DNA of 64,000 bases from Actinomycetospora sp. TBRC 11914 (GCF_012933465.1 NZ_JABBND010000009.1:124001-188000); one strand, 5' to 3'; shown: positions 42,225 through 53,491, numbered from the stretch's first letter. Notes: generated by a model from the letters alone, not told the origin. Made by a program: numbers and translations.

Positions 42225-42695
42225 CTAACTCGCCTGGCGGTACCCGGTCGAGCGGCCGGGCGGGATCGACTCCAGCCAGGAGGAGAAGCCGGTGAGGACG
42301 TCGGCGCCCATCGCCAGCTCGTAGGTGCCGGTCGACGTCCGACATCGCAGGACCGTGGCCCCCGGCGCGTGCAGCTCGGTCGGCCGCGGGGGCCGGCGGT
42401 CGACGATCTCGACGTCCAGCCGGTCGAGGACGACGTTCGGCCCCGAGCGCAGCCCGCTGACCCGGTACCAGCGGAACTGGTCGCCCCGGTAGCGGGCGAT
42501 CCCGGAGTGCCAGCCGCGCTGGTCCTCGGCCGGCGACGGCGCGGCGTCCGACGTGGCCGGGGCACCCCGCAGCGCGACGTCCACCCCGCCGCGGCGCAAC
42601 TGCTGGATGCGGCGCAGCGCGACCAGGGCGAGCAGGAGCAGGACCGCCGCGACCACGACGAGCACGATCTCCACGACCATCCCGGAGATCGTCAC
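42225..42695 (-). CDS. DUF2550 membrane protein
   Basis: 156 aa. One N-terminal helix (VVEIVLVVVAAVLLLLALVALRRIQQL) followed by a soluble beta-rich domain (WHSGIARYRGDQFRWYRVSGLRSGPNVVLDRLDVEIVDRR). The family is found just after atpC in actinobacteria; function unknown. It follows atpC by 39 nt and probably belongs to the same transcript. Confidence 0.88.
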   Translation of the reverse strand: MTISGMVVEIVLVVVAAVLLLLALVALRRIQQLRRGGVDVALRGAPATSDAAPSPAEDQRGWHSGIARYRGDQFRWYRVSGLRSGPNVVLDRLDVEIVDRRPPRPTELHAPGATVLRCRTSTGTYELAMGADVLTGFSSWLESIPPGRSTGYRQAS

Positions 42696-42734
42696 GCCCG
42701 TCGCTCCCGCACGCGCCCCTGGTCCGCCGTCCCG

Positions 42735-43121
42735 CTACTCGGAGCCCTGGCCGGCGGCCGCGAGCCGGGCCTCGGCCCGGGCCTTGGCGGCGCGTCCCTC
42801 GGCGTCGTCCTCGTTCGCCGAGTCCCGCGCCTGCTGGGCGGCGGACACGTCGATCTCGTCGCCCAGCTCCGCCTCCTCCGCGAGGATCGTGAGCTTCTCG
42901 CCGTCCATCGACAGGAACCCGCCGAAGACGGCCGCCCGGACCGACTCGCCGTCGGTCGGGTCGATCCGGACCATGCCCGCCTCGGTGAGCTGGGCGATGA
43001 GCGGCTCGTGACGAGGCAGGATGCCGATCTCGCCGACGCTCGTGCGGGCGAAGACGAACTCGGCGGTGCCGGACCACACCTGCCGCTCCACCGCGACGAG
43101 GTCGACCTGCATCTCGGCCAC
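42735..43121 (-). CDS. atpC: ATP synthase F1 epsilon subunit
   Basis: 128 aa. Begins MAEMQVDLVAVERQVWSGTAEFVFARTSVGEIGILPRHEPL, the beta-sandwich, then a C-terminal helical part of about 45 residues. It regulates rotation and ATP hydrolysis. AGGACG lies close to the ATG. A perfect 15-bp hairpin fills most of the 73-nt gap from atpD. Confidence 0.95.
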   Translation of the reverse strand: MAEMQVDLVAVERQVWSGTAEFVFARTSVGEIGILPRHEPLIAQLTEAGMVRIDPTDGESVRAAVFGGFLSMDGEKLTILAEEAELGDEIDVSAAQQARDSANEDDAEGRAAKARAEARLAAAGQGSE

Positions 43122-43148
43122 TGGGTGACGTCCTTTCGTCGAACAGGA

Positions 43149-43182
43149 CCCGGGCGGGGCGCGCGCACGCGCCCCGCCCGGG
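43149..43182 (-). terminator. 15-bp perfect hairpin between atpD and atpC
   Basis: CCCGGGCGGGGCGCG (43149-43163), loop cgca, CGCGCCCCGCCCGGG (43168-43182). All 15 pairs are GC. No U-run follows. It could reduce read-through into atpC or protect the atpD 3' end. Confidence 0.6.
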
Positions 43183-43194
43183 ACTCACGGAGGA

Positions 43195-44631
<1,437 letters not shown>

Positions 44632-45621
44632 TCAGTCACTCCCCTGCGAGGCGAGGGCGTCGGCACCACCGACGATCTCGCTGATCTCCTGCGTGATCTG
44701 GGCCTGACGCGCCTGGTTGGCCTCGCGGGTCAGGTTGTCGATGAGCTCGTTCGCGTTGTCGGTCGCGGCCTTCATGGCCCGGCGCCGCGCCGCGGACTCG
44801 GACGCGGCGGCGTCCAGCATCGCCGCGAACACCCGCGTGCGGAGGTACTTCGGCAGCAGGACGTCGAACAGCTGCTCGGCGTCGGGCTCGAAATCGTACT
44901 CCGCCTCGCTGTCGCCGCCCTCGTCCGACGAGTCGTCCGAGTCCCCGGAGTCGAGCTCCTCCAGCGACAGCGGCGCGATCTGGCGGGCCTCCGGCGTCTG
45001 GGACAGCATCGTCTCGAACGCGGTGAACACGATGTGGATCTCGTCCACCCCGTTCAGGCCCCGCATCTCCTCGGGGGCGATGACCGGCGGGTCCTCGTCC
45101 TCCTCGGGGCCCTCGATGGTCCCCTCGCCGCCGACGAGGAACGCCGAGGCGAGCGAGTCCGCGACCTCGACCGCGTTCTCGTAGGCGGGCTGCTCGGAGA
45201 AGCCCGTCCAGCTCTGCACGACCTCCCGGCCGCGGAACCGGAAGAAGTCCCGGCCCTTGCGGCCCACGACGAACAGCACCGGCTCGTGCCCGGCGTCGGC
45301 GAGCTCGGTCAGCCGATGGTTGGCCAGCCGCAGCGTGTTGGCGTTGTAGCCGCCGGCGAGGCCGCGGTCGCTGGTGATGACCAGGACCCCCACCCGCGAC
45401 ACGTTCTCGCGCGCGACCAGGAGCGGGTGGTCCGTGGCCGCGGCCTTCGCGGCCTGGGCCAGGACGTTGGTGAACTCCCGCACGTAGGGTCGGGAGTTCT
45501 CCACCCGCGCCTGGGCCTTGGAGATCCGCGACATCGCCACGGTCTCCTGCGCCTTGGTGATCTGGGCGATGTTGCGGGACGACCGGATGCGTCGCCGCAG
45601 TACGCGCAGTTGGGCCGGCAT
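44632..45621 (-). CDS. atpG: ATP synthase F1 gamma subunit
   Basis: 329 aa, longer than the usual 285-305. The coiled-coil ends (AQLRVLRRRIRSSRNIAQITKAQETVAMSRISKAQ and MLDAAASESAARRRAMKAATDNANELI) are standard. Residues 221-247 are an acidic insert (DSGDSDDSSDEGGDSEAEYD), and a second acidic stretch EGPEEDEDPP is near 165-175, where mycobacterial gamma subunits also carry an extra loop. Confidence 0.97.
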   Translation of the reverse strand: MPAQLRVLRRRIRSSRNIAQITKAQETVAMSRISKAQARVENSRPYVREFTNVLAQAAKAAATDHPLLVARENVSRVGVLVITSDRGLAGGYNANTLRLANHRLTELADAGHEPVLFVVGRKGRDFFRFRGREVVQSWTGFSEQPAYENAVEVADSLASAFLVGGEGTIEGPEEDEDPPVIAPEEMRGLNGVDEIHIVFTAFETMLSQTPEARQIAPLSLEELDSGDSDDSSDEGGDSEAEYDFEPDAEQLFDVLLPKYLRTRVFAAMLDAAASESAARRRAMKAATDNANELIDNLTREANQARQAQITQEISEIVGGADALASQGSD

Positions 45622-45629
45622 GCGCTACC

Positions 45630-47312
45630 TCAGCTCTCGCCGGAGCCGTCGTCGGACCCGGACGAGTCGGACCCGGACGAGTCGGACCCGGACGAGTCGG
45701 ACCCGGACGAGTCGGACCCGGACCGCGACTGCTCCGCGTCGTCCCCGGACTCCTCCACCGAGGACCCGTCGGTCGTCTCGAAGGACTTCTTGAACTCGGC
45801 GACCGCGTCGGCCAGCCGCTTCTGGTTGTCCTCCTCGAGCTTCCCGGTGTCCCGGATCTCCGAGAGGATCTCCGAGCCGTTGCGCTGCAGGTGCTCCAGG
45901 AACTCGCTCTCGAAGCGGCGGACGTCCTCGACCGGCACCGAGTCCAGGTGACCGAAGGTGCCGAGGAAGATCGCGGCGACCTCCTGCTCCACCGGGTACG
46001 GCTCGCCCTGGCCCTGCTTGAGCAGCTCCATGAGGCGCTGGCCACGGTCCAGCTGCGCCCGCGAGGCGGAGTCGAGGTCCGAGGCGAAGGCCGCGAACGA
46101 CTCCAGCTCGCGGTACTGCGCGAGGTTCACGCGCAGCGACCCGGCGACGGACTTCATCGCCTTGATCTGCGCGTCACCACCGACGCGCGAGACCGAGACA
46201 CCGACGTTGATGGCGGGGCGCTGGCCCTGGTTGAACAGGTCCGACTCGAGGAAGCACTGCCCGTCGGTGATCGAGATGACGTTCGTCGGGATGTACGCCG
46301 AGATGTCGTTGCCCTTGGTCTCGATGATGGGCAGACCCGTCATCGACCCCGCGCCGAGCTCGTCGGAGAGCTTGGCGCAACGCTCGAGCAGCCGCGAGTG
46401 CAGGTAGAAGACGTCGCCCGGGTACGCCTCACGGCCCGGCGGGCGGCGCAGCAGCAGCGAGATCGCGCGGTAGGCCTCGGCCTGCTTGGACAGGTCGTCG
46501 AAGATGATCAGGACGTGCTTGCCCTGGTACATCCAGTGCTGGCCGATGGCCGAGCCGGCGTAGGGCGCGATGTACTTGTAGCCCGCGGGGTCGGAGGCCG
46601 GGGCGGCGACGATGGTCGTGTACTCCATCGCGCCCGCGTCCTCGAGCGCCGCCTTCACGCCGGCGATCGTCGAGCCCTTCTGGCCGACCGCGACGTAGAT
46701 GCAGCGGACCTGCTTCTCCGGGTCGCCGGTCTCCCAGTTCTCACGCTGGTTGATGATCGTGTCGGTGCAGACCGCTGTCTTCCCGGTCTTGCGGTCGCCG
46801 ATGATCAGCTGGCGCTGGCCGCGACCGATCGGCGTCTGGGAGTCGATCGCCTTGATCCCGGTCTGCAGCGGCTCGCTGACCGACTGGCGCTGGACGACCG
46901 TGGGCGCCTGCAGCTCGAGGACGCGCCGCTCCTCGCTCTCGATCTCGCCGAGGCCGTCGATCGGCTCCCCGAGGGGGTTGACGACGCGCCCGAGGAAGCC
47001 GTCGCCCACCGGCACCGAGAGGACCTCCTCGGTGCGGCTGACCTGCTGGCCCTCCTCGATCTGCGAGTAGTCGCCCAGGACGACGACACCGATCTCGCGC
47101 TCGTCGAGGTTCAGGGCGAGACCGAGCGACCCGCTCTCGAACTTCAACAGCTCGTTGGTCATCGTCGACGGGAGACCCTCGACGTGGGCGATGCCGTCAC
47201 CCGTGTCGACGACGGTGCCGACCTCCTCGCGGGACGACTCCGCCGAGAAGGACGACACATAGTTCTCGATCGCGCTCTGGATCTCGTCCGAGGAGATCGT
47301 CAGCTCCGCCAT
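45630..47312 (-). CDS. atpA: ATP synthase F1 alpha subunit with repeat tail
   Basis: 560 aa. Walker [11 protein letters not shown] (K178), [24 protein letters not shown], and the arginine-finger region are intact. After about residue 515 the chain continues past the usual end with [20 protein letters not shown] and then a Ser/Gly/Asp repeat. Mycobacterial alpha subunits have a different C-terminal extension that blocks ATP hydrolysis; this acidic tail may play a related role (inferred). Confidence 0.97.
   Translation of the reverse strand: MAELTISSDEIQSAIENYVSSFSAESSREEVGTVVDTGDGIAHVEGLPSTMTNELLKFESGSLGLALNLDEREIGVVVLGDYSQIEEGQQVSRTEEVLSVPVGDGFLGRVVNPLGEPIDGLGEIESEERRVLELQAPTVVQRQSVSEPLQTGIKAIDSQTPIGRGQRQLIIGDRKTGKTAVCTDTIINQRENWETGDPEKQVRCIYVAVGQKGSTIAGVKAALEDAGAMEYTTIVAAPASDPAGYKYIAPYAGSAIGQHWMYQGKHVLIIFDDLSKQAEAYRAISLLLRRPPGREAYPGDVFYLHSRLLERCAKLSDELGAGSMTGLPIIETKGNDISAYIPTNVISITDGQCFLESDLFNQGQRPAINVGVSVSRVGGDAQIKAMKSVAGSLRVNLAQYRELESFAAFASDLDSASRAQLDRGQRLMELLKQGQGEPYPVEQEVAAIFLGTFGHLDSVPVEDVRRFESEFLEHLQRNGSEILSEIRDTGKLEEDNQKRLADAVAEFKKSFETTDGSSVEESGDDAEQSRSGSDSSGSDSSGSDSSGSDSSGSDDGSGES
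45655..45721 (-). repeat. 15-bp tandem repeat in the atpA 3' end
   Basis: About four and a half units of GGACGAGTCGGACCC (plus strand), coding the SGSDS repeat of the alpha-subunit tail. Units are almost identical, pointing to recent slippage. Confidence 0.9.
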
Positions 47313-47358
47313 GGTTCCCTGCTATCTGTTCTCACGACTGCGTGGTCTGGGGGATGGG

Positions 47359-47404
47359 GCGGCCCGCGCCGGCCCGGGGAGTCACCCGGGCCGGGGCGGG
47401 CCGC
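47359..47404 (-). terminator. 20-bp hairpin between atpH and atpA
   Basis: GCGGCCCGCGCCGGCCCGGG (47359-47378), loop gagtca, and its partner 47385-47404, with 19 of 20 bases paired. It lies right after the atpH stop (47409) and 46 nt before atpA. It is too early in the operon to be a full terminator; an RNA-stability or tuning element is more likely. Confidence 0.6.
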
Positions 47405-47408
47405 GCGC

Positions 47409-48236
47409 TCACGTCGGGAAGGCGTCGGCGGCACCGCGCAGGTGACGGGCGACGCTGCCGTCGAGCAGCTCCCCCCCGACCTGCACGACCAGGCCACCCA
47501 GGATGTCCGGGTCGACGTCGGACTGCACCGAGATCGAGCGGCCGTACAGGCGGGAGAGCACGTCGCCGAGCTTCTCCTCCTGCTCGTCGGTCAGCGCGAT
47601 CGGGGCGACGACCCGGGCGATCGACCGGTCCCGCCGCGCCGCCGCCGCATCCGCCAGGCGCTCGGCCGCGTGGTCGAGCGCCTTGGAGTACGGGTGGCGC
47701 ACCGCCTGCGCGAGCAGGCGGTGGGTGGTCGGGGTGACCTTGTCGCCGAGCACCTGCGAGAGCAGTTCCTCCCGCTTGTCGACCGGTGCGGTGGAGTCCG
47801 CCAGCAGCGTCCGCAGGCGCGGCTCGCGCTGGAGGATCCGGCCGAAGCGGAACAGCTCGTCCTCGGTGTCCGAGAGCGTGCCGTCCTTCTCCGCCGACGC
47901 CAGGGCGGCGGTGCGCCCCAGGATCTCGACGGCCTCGACCAGGTCGGTCGGCGAGGTCAGCCGCGTCTCCACCAGGGTGGTGAGCAGCTGGACCGTCGTC
48001 CGGTCGACCTTGTCCGAGAAGAGGTTCTCGACGAGGTTGCGGCGCAGCGACGCCGACCCGGTGGGGTCGACGAGGTGACGGCGCAGCTCGATGTGCTCGC
48101 CCAGGACGGCCGCGACGGAGTAGAGCTCGTCCGACACCCGCGCGAGGTGGTCGGCGGTGCCCGACTGCTGGTCGGAGACCACCTGCTCGAGCTGCTCGAC
48201 GGCGTTGTCGAGGGCGGCCTGGCTCGCGCTGTGCAT
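47409..48236 (-). CDS. atpH: ATP synthase F1 delta subunit
   Basis: 275 aa. Starts HSASQAALDNAVEQLEQVVSDQQ and ends DPDILGGLVVQVGGELLDGSVARHLR, the delta/OSCP signature. Unlike mycobacterial AtpH it has no b-like domain at its N-terminus; a matching free domain is encoded at 31149-31637. Its ATG overlaps the atpF TGA by one base (TGATG). Confidence 0.95.
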   Translation of the reverse strand: MHSASQAALDNAVEQLEQVVSDQQSGTADHLARVSDELYSVAAVLGEHIELRRHLVDPTGSASLRRNLVENLFSDKVDRTTVQLLTTLVETRLTSPTDLVEAVEILGRTAALASAEKDGTLSDTEDELFRFGRILQREPRLRTLLADSTAPVDKREELLSQVLGDKVTPTTHRLLAQAVRHPYSKALDHAAERLADAAAARRDRSIARVVAPIALTDEQEEKLGDVLSRLYGRSISVQSDVDPDILGGLVVQVGGELLDGSVARHLRGAADAFPT

Positions 48237-48880
48237 CAGCCCTCCCCCGTCCCGGACCCCGACGAGCCCGCCGCGACCGTGCTCGTGCCGGCCCCGTCAG
48301 CGGACGACCCCGACGTCGTCCCGGCCGGCTCCGACGAGCCGATCGAACCGACGTAGGAGTCGATGGTCGAGCGGGCGGACGTCTCGTCCGAGATCGACCG
48401 GCCGAGGATGCGCTCCGCGAGGGTGCGCGCGAAGTCGGGCAGCCGCTGCTGCAGGTCGCCCCGTGCCCGGGACCGCTGGTCCTCGAGCTCGCGCTCGCCC
48501 CGCTGCCGGACGTCCGAGATCTCCCGCTCCGCCTGCGCGCGCTGCTCGGCGGCCTGCTCCCGGGCGGTCGCGCGGGCCTCGTCGCGGATGGACGAGGCCT
48601 CGTTGCGGGCCTCCGAGAGCACCTCCGCGTGACGGCGCTCCGCCTCCTGGTACTTCTCGTCGGCCTCCTCGCGGTCCCGCTGCAACTGGCGGACCCGCTC
48701 CGCGCGCTCCTCCATCGCCCGCCGGATCGGCGGCACGACGAACTTCGCGAGCAGGACGAAGACGACGACGAACAGGATGAGTTCGAAGAAGAACGTGCCG
48801 TTGGGGAGCAGGAAGTTCTGGGAACTGCCCCCCTGCGCCAGCACGGCTTCCGTGCTCGGCAGTCCGGCCACGTCGATCAC
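48236..48880 (-). CDS. atpF: ATP synthase F0 b subunit
   Basis: 214 aa. About 22 residues precede the membrane helix ([22 protein letters not shown]), then a long charged helix to about residue 175 ([24 protein letters not shown]). The C-terminal ~40 residues are low-complexity Ser/Gly/Ala. GTG start overlapping the atpE stop (GTGA). Confidence 0.95.
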   Translation of the reverse strand: MIDVAGLPSTEAVLAQGGSSQNFLLPNGTFFFELILFVVVFVLLAKFVVPPIRRAMEERAERVRQLQRDREEADEKYQEAERRHAEVLSEARNEASSIRDEARATAREQAAEQRAQAEREISDVRQRGERELEDQRSRARGDLQQRLPDFARTLAERILGRSISDETSARSTIDSYVGSIGSSEPAGTTSGSSADGAGTSTVAAGSSGSGTGEG

Positions 48881-49164
48881 CCGCTGCCGAGGACGAAGAC
48901 GAACAGCGCCATGAACGCCAGGTTGATGAAGTACATGGCCTCGACCAGACCGACGGTCAGGAAGAAGATGTTGAACAGGCGGCTCTGCGCCTCCGGCTGG
49001 CGGGCGACGCCGGCGATGGTCTGCGCACCGACGAGACCGTCACCGATGGCCGCGCCGATCGCGCCGCCGGCGAGGGCGATGCCACCGCCGATGAAGGCCC
49101 CACCGGACTTCAGCCCGGTTGTGGGGTCTCCGCCCTGGGCCAGGACGGACTGCACAAGCGACAT
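48877..49164 (-). CDS. atpE: ATP synthase F0 c subunit
   Basis: 95 aa hairpin proteolipid: [31 protein letters not shown] polar loop, then [19 protein letters not shown] with the proton-carrying E75. An extra ~12 residues precede the first helix. It forms the rotor ring, the target of bedaquiline in mycobacteria. Confidence 0.97.
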   Translation of the reverse strand: MSLVQSVLAQGGDPTTGLKSGGAFIGGGIALAGGAIGAAIGDGLVGAQTIAGVARQPEAQSRLFNIFFLTVGLVEAMYFINLAFMALFVFVLGSG

Positions 49165-49206
49165 GACGCTCCTTCTGAGCTCGTTGGGTTGGGGAACGAG
49201 AGGCCG

Positions 49207-49229
49207 GCCGACCGCCGGGTGCGGTCGGC
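49207..49229 (-). terminator. 9-bp hairpin between atpB and atpE
   Basis: GCCGACCGC (49207-49215), loop cgggt, GCGGTCGGC (49221-49229), in the 77-nt gap between the single-copy a subunit and the multi-copy c subunit. Confidence 0.5.
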
Positions 49230-49241
49230 GGCGAGGGCGAC

Positions 49242-49976
49242 CTAGTGGCCTTCCTCGCTCACGGCCGGGCCGAAGAACTGCATGATGGTCAGCAGCGCGA
49301 AGATCAGGGCCTGGATGGCACCGATGAACAGGTCGAACAGCTTCCACGCCGCGTTCGGGATCCACAGACCCCACCACGGGATCAGCGCGATCACGCCGAT
49401 CATGATCGTGCCGGAGAGGATGTTGCCGAACAGTCGCAGCGAGAGCGAGATCGGCTTGGCGATCTCCTCGATGATGTTCAGCGGCGCGAGAGCGGCGTAG
49501 GGCTGCACGAAACGCCGCAGCGTCCCGACACCCTGCTCGCGGAAGCCCCACACCCAGGCCGAGATGAACACGAACACCGCGAGGGCGTAGGCGGTGTTGA
49601 CGTCCGCCGTCGGCGGGCGGAGGTACTCGGGGTGGCCGCTGGGGATCACGCCGAGCCAGTTGCAGAAGAGGATGAACGCGAACAGCGCGATGGTCAGTGG
49701 GGCGAGGTACTCGGCGGGACGTCGTCCCATCCGGCCCTGCACCTGCTCGATCATGTAGCCGGTGAGTGCCTCGTAGGCCATCTGCACCTTGTTCGGGACT
49801 TCCGACGTCACCCGGGACCGGACGTAGAAGCCCGCACCCACGACGATGACCGCCGCGATGGTGGAGGCCCACATGGTGTCGCCGTTGAAGGTCATGCCGA
49901 GGAACTCGAACTGGCCGACGTGCTCGCTCGGCGAGATCGAGCTGCCACCCTCGGCGGCGAGGAATCCGGTCGTCAC
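49242..49976 (-). CDS. atpB: ATP synthase F0 a subunit
   Basis: 244 aa with five to six helices. The essential Arg is in [31 protein letters not shown] and the last helix [18 protein letters not shown] are typical. It overlaps the upstream atpI-like gene by 4 nt. Confidence 0.97.
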   Translation of the reverse strand: MTTGFLAAEGGSSISPSEHVGQFEFLGMTFNGDTMWASTIAAVIVVGAGFYVRSRVTSEVPNKVQMAYEALTGYMIEQVQGRMGRRPAEYLAPLTIALFAFILFCNWLGVIPSGHPEYLRPPTADVNTAYALAVFVFISAWVWGFREQGVGTLRRFVQPYAALAPLNIIEEIAKPISLSLRLFGNILSGTIMIGVIALIPWWGLWIPNAAWKLFDLFIGAIQALIFALLTIMQFFGPAVSEEGH

Positions 49977-50386
49977 TTGCGGAGCTCCTTGAGCGCAGGC
50001 ACGGATCCGACGATCGTGTTGATGACTTGGAACAGGGCGAGCCCGAGGAACGTGCCCAGGCCCACCGGGAAGAAGAAGTACGCGAGCGCGACCGCCACCA
50101 CCGTCACGACGGCGAGGCGCGCTCCGACGCCGCGCACGAGCGCGGCCTTGCTGGGCAGGTCCGCCGCCGAGGCGCGCAGGACCGAGCGCTGGACCATCAG
50201 CGCGTTCGACGCACCGAGCACCAGGCCCAGGCAGCCGAACGCGGCCATGGCCGCCACGCCGAACAGCGCGCCGAGCACGAGCCCGAGGACCCCCACCACC
50301 AGCGCGACGATCAGGGAGAGCCGGAACGCCTCACGCGTGGCCCCGGGAACAGTCAGCATCGGCGCGTGTCCGAGGGGTTCGTTCAC
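49973..50386 (-). CDS. atpI: ATP synthase protein I-like membrane protein
   Basis: 137 aa with four hydrophobic segments ([41 protein letters not shown] and [30 protein letters not shown]). Position directly before atpB and the four-helix form fit AtpI, a Mg/assembly factor of F0. GTG start, one base after the atpZ stop. Confidence 0.8.
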   Translation of the reverse strand: MNEPLGHAPMLTVPGATREAFRLSLIVALVVGVLGLVLGALFGVAAMAAFGCLGLVLGASNALMVQRSVLRASAADLPSKAALVRGVGARLAVVTVVAVALAYFFFPVGLGTFLGLALFQVINTIVGSVPALKELRK

Positions 50387-50387
50387 A

Positions 50388-50594
50388 TCAGCTCCCGAGG
50401 AACTTCCGCATCTCCGTGTAGGCCAGCCTCGCGGCCGCCACGATCCCGAGCACCAGCCCGATCAGGAGGAAGATCGGGAAGGTACCGGCAAAGTGGTCCA
50501 CCAGCCACCCGAGCAGCGTCGGTCCGATCAGGCAGCCCGCCAGCGTGGTGCCCAATCCGAGGAGCGCCCACCCATCCGCGCGTTGGTCCGCCAT
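50388..50594 (-). CDS. atpZ: AtpZ/AtpI family small membrane protein
   Basis: 68 aa, two helices: GWALLGLGTTLAGCLIGPTLLGWLVDHF and FPIFLLIGLVLGIVAAARLAYTEMRKFL. This is the AtpZ pattern (often called AtpI in databases). First gene of the atp operon, preceded by a 9-codon leader frame with a strong ribosome site. Confidence 0.85.
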   Translation of the reverse strand: MADQRADGWALLGLGTTLAGCLIGPTLLGWLVDHFAGTFPIFLLIGLVLGIVAAARLAYTEMRKFLGS

Positions 50595-50612
50595 GCCAGG
50601 TCGCCGACCCTC

Positions 50613-50642
50613 TCATACGGGACGCAGGGCTGACACGATCAT
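50613..50642 (-). promoter_or_regulatory. Nine-codon leader ORF before atpZ
   Basis: ATG at 50642 with GGAGGA 7 nt upstream encodes MIVSALRPV and stops at 50613, 18 nt before the atpZ ATG. This is the best Shine-Dalgarno in the atp leader, while atpZ itself has a weak one, so re-initiation from the leader ORF is possible. Confidence 0.45.
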
Positions 50643-50772
50643 GGTCAGTCCTCCTCGACGACGACCGGCGAACACGCGGAGCAGCCCGGCGCCACGTTCC
50701 CGTGCCGTCCTCGGGCGGCCCGGTTCACTCATCTGGACCACTCGATTTGCCCCGTTTCGGCGGGACGCGAGA

Positions 50773-50807
50773 AACCTATCACAGGCCCTACGACGACCTG
50801 TCGTCGT
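50773..50807 (-). promoter_or_regulatory. atp operon promoter with overlapping dyad
   Basis: TAGGTT (minus strand 50778-50773) is a likely -10. A perfect 8-bp inverted repeat ACGACGAC-ct-GTCGTCGT (50790-50807) covers its -35 region. The half-site TACGAC also occurs between cydA and blaI, so the BlaI-type repressor may bind both. The stretch 50643-50863 contains nothing else I can name. Confidence 0.4.
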
Positions 50808-50863
50808 CGGTGAACCGCACTTCAGGGGCCGTGTCGTGATCGTCCGCGGGCCGTGATCGCCGA

Positions 50864-52018
50864 TCATCGCGCGCGCAATCGGGGGATGGCGGAGGCCAGG
50901 ACGGCGACGAGCAGGCCGACCGCCACGACCCCCACCACGAGGAAGACGTCGGTGATCAGCGCGAGGGCCACCGCCCCGAACGCGAACACCCCGGCCCAGA
51001 GGTAGATGAGCAGGACGGCCCGGCGCTGCGAGTGCCCGATCTCGAGCAGCCGGTGGTGCAGGTGCATCTTGTCCGGCGCGAACGGGCTGCGCCCGGCGCG
51101 GGTGCGGCGCACGACGGCGAGGGCGAGGTCCAGCAGCGGGACCAGCACGACGGCGGCGACGACGACGATCGGGGCGAGCAGAGCCAGGGCGTTGCGCGGC
51201 GCGGAGTCGGCGTAGGTGATCCGGCCGGACGCGCTCGTGGTGGCCGCGGCGAGCATCAGCCCGATGAGCATCGAGCCCGAGTCGCCCATGAAGATGCGGG
51301 CGGGCTGGAAGTTGTGCGGCAGGAAGCCCGCGCAGGCCCCGGCGAGCACCGCGGCGATGAGCGCCGGCGGGTAGGCGGTGACGTCCCCGCCGCGCTGCTC
51401 GAGCAGGCCGAGCGAGAACGCCAGCACCGCGGCCGACGCGATCAGCCCGATCCCGGCGGCGAGCCCGTCGAGCCCGTCGACGAAGTTCACCGCGTTGACC
51501 AGCACCACGCAGAGGAACACGGTGAGCACGACGCCCTGGTTGGGGTCCAGGATCAGCAGCGTCCAGCCCGAGCCCCCGGAGCCGTCGGGGATGGGCAGCA
51601 CGAACCACTGCACGCCGAGCAGCACCAGCACGCCCGCCGAGGTGGCCTGCCCGGCGAGCTTGGTGAGCGCGTCGATGCCGAAGCGGTCGTCGAGCGCGCC
51701 GACCAGCACGATGAGGCCGCCCGCGACCATGACCGCGCGGGTCTCCGAGGAGTAGTCGAACGCGCGGCGCAGCACCGGCAGCTGCGAGGCCACGAACACC
51801 CCGGCGAGGACGCCGATGTACATGGCGACCCCGCCGAGGCGCGGGATGGGCACGGTGTGGACGTCGCGCCCGCGCGGGACCGCGATGGCGCCGGCGCGGA
51901 TCGCGAGCCGCCGCACGATCCCGGTGACCAGGAACGTCACCACCGCCGCGCAGAGGCCGACCAGGAGGTACTCCCGGATCGGCAGCCCCTGCGGGGCGAA
52001 CGGTGGCAGCGGGCCCAC
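50864..52018 (-). CDS. wecA: Undecaprenyl/decaprenyl-phosphate GlcNAc-1-phosphate transferase
   Basis: 384 aa, about eleven helices. MraY/WecA family motifs: [28 protein letters not shown] and the C-terminal [13 protein letters not shown]. It adds GlcNAc-1-P to polyprenyl phosphate, starting the arabinogalactan linkage unit in mycolata or wall polymers elsewhere. It precedes the atp operon, as in M. tuberculosis. Confidence 0.95.
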   Translation of the reverse strand: MGPLPPFAPQGLPIREYLLVGLCAAVVTFLVTGIVRRLAIRAGAIAVPRGRDVHTVPIPRLGGVAMYIGVLAGVFVASQLPVLRRAFDYSSETRAVMVAGGLIVLVGALDDRFGIDALTKLAGQATSAGVLVLLGVQWFVLPIPDGSGGSGWTLLILDPNQGVVLTVFLCVVLVNAVNFVDGLDGLAAGIGLIASAAVLAFSLGLLEQRGGDVTAYPPALIAAVLAGACAGFLPHNFQPARIFMGDSGSMLIGLMLAAATTSASGRITYADSAPRNALALLAPIVVVAAVVLVPLLDLALAVVRRTRAGRSPFAPDKMHLHHRLLEIGHSQRRAVLLIYLWAGVFAFGAVALALITDVFLVVGVVAVGLLVAVLASAIPRLRAR

Positions 52019-52108
52019 GACGGTCAGGTTAGACGGTCGTTCTCAGGAACCTCGCACGCCAGCGCTCCTCCCTCGCGCCGTCGTGCGACCTCCGCAGACG
52101 TGGTGGCG

Positions 52109-53398
52109 TCAGCCCCTCGGGTAGGCGGGGAAGCGTGCGACGAGTGTCCCGACCTCGTCGCGCACGTCGGCGAGCGTCCGCTTGCCGTCCTCGGTGGTCT
52201 CGTCGGCCGTGATCGCGGCGGCGATGAGGCGGGCCACCTCTCCCATCTCGGCCGGCGTCATCCCCTGGGTGGTGATCGACGGCGAGCCGACGCGGATGCC
52301 CGACGCCGTCATGGGGGGCTGCGGGTCGTACGGGATCGCGTTCTTGTTCAGCGTGATCCCGGCCAGCCCGCTGCGGGCCTCGGCCTCCTTGCCGGTGACG
52401 CCCAGCGGCTGCAGGTCGAGCAGCGCGAGGTGGGTGTCCGTGCCGCCGGAGATGGCGCGCATCCCCTGGTCGACCAGCCCGGACGTGAGGGCCTGCGCGT
52501 TCTCGATGACCGTGCGGGCGTACTGCTGGTAGGCCGGGGTGGCCGCCTCGGCGAGCGCCACCGCCTTGCCGGCGACGGCGTGCATGAGCGGGCCGCCCTG
52601 CAGGAACGGGAACACCGCCTTGTCCAGCGCCTTCGCGTGCTCGGCCCGCGACACGAGCATCCCGCCGCGGGGGCCGCGCAGGACCTTGTGCGTGGTGAAG
52701 GTGACGACGTCGGCGTAGGGCACCGGGCTCGGGATCGCCTGGCCGGCCACGAGGCCGATGAAGTGCGCGGCGTCGACCCAGAGGATCGCGCCCGCCTCGT
52801 CGGCGATCTCGCGGAACCGCGCGAAGTCGATGAGGCGCGGGTAGGCGGTGGCCCCCGCGACGATCATCTTCGGCCGGTGCTGCAGGGCCAGGTCACGGAC
52901 CTGGTCGTAGTCGATGAGGTGGTCGTCCTCGCGGACGGTGTAGGGCACCGGCTCGAACCACTTGCCCGAGAAGCTGACCTTCGCGCCGTGGGTGAGGTGC
53001 CCGCCGTGCGGCAGGCTCATCGCCAGCACCTTGTCGCCGGGCTGGCAGAACGCCGCGTACACCGCGAGGTTGGCGTTCGCGCCCGAGTGCGGCTGCAGGT
53101 TGGCGTGCTCGGCGCCGAACAGCGTCTTCGCGCGCTCGATGCCGATCTCCTCGGCGCGGTCGACGACCTCGCAGCCGCCGTAGTAGCGGCGGCCGGGGTA
53201 GCCCTCGGCGTACTTGTTGGAGAGCGTCGAGCCCAGCGCGGCGAGCACGGCGGGGCTGGTCAGGTTCTCGCTCGCGATGAGCTGGAGGCCGCCGCGCAGC
53301 CGGGCGAGCTCGTCGTCGACGACCTGGGCGATCTCGGGGTCGACGGCGGCGAGGGCCTGGTAGTCGGGCCCCCAGAAGTGCTCGTTCGTGGCTGCCAC
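52109..53398 (-). CDS. glyA: Serine hydroxymethyltransferase
   Basis: 429 aa from GTG 53398, with GAGG 9 nt upstream; GTG 53413 would add five residues. PLP enzyme converting serine and THF to glycine and methylene-THF. PLP-lysine K238 in TTHKVLRGPRGG, IASENLTSPAVLAALGSTLSNKYAEGYPG, and WVDAAHFIGLVAG are present. Its position between tsaD and wecA is not the usual one in mycobacteria. Confidence 0.97.
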   Translation of the reverse strand: MAATNEHFWGPDYQALAAVDPEIAQVVDDELARLRGGLQLIASENLTSPAVLAALGSTLSNKYAEGYPGRRYYGGCEVVDRAEEIGIERAKTLFGAEHANLQPHSGANANLAVYAAFCQPGDKVLAMSLPHGGHLTHGAKVSFSGKWFEPVPYTVREDDHLIDYDQVRDLALQHRPKMIVAGATAYPRLIDFARFREIADEAGAILWVDAAHFIGLVAGQAIPSPVPYADVVTFTTHKVLRGPRGGMLVSRAEHAKALDKAVFPFLQGGPLMHAVAGKAVALAEAATPAYQQYARTVIENAQALTSGLVDQGMRAISGGTDTHLALLDLQPLGVTGKEAEARSGLAGITLNKNAIPYDPQPPMTASGIRVGSPSITTQGMTPAEMGEVARLIAAAITADETTEDGKRTLADVRDEVGTLVARFPAYPRG

Positions 53399-53485
53399 GG
53401 TGGTTGACCTCACTCCGATCGGGATGGACCGACGGATCGGCGCCCCCGGAGTGGGACGACACCGTCGATCCGGAACCGGGGTTCG

Positions 53486-53491
53486 AGGTTA
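53486..53491 (-). promoter_or_regulatory. -10-like box of glyA
   Basis: TAACCT, minus strand, about 88 nt before the glyA start. The GC-rich leader can fold, but I cannot match it to a known riboswitch class. Confidence 0.3.

Noticed and set aside
45655-45721. 15-bp repeats as a CRISPR or iteron-like origin
   Set aside because: They are in frame in atpA and code the SGSDS tail; no spacers, no AT-rich region, no replication gene nearby.
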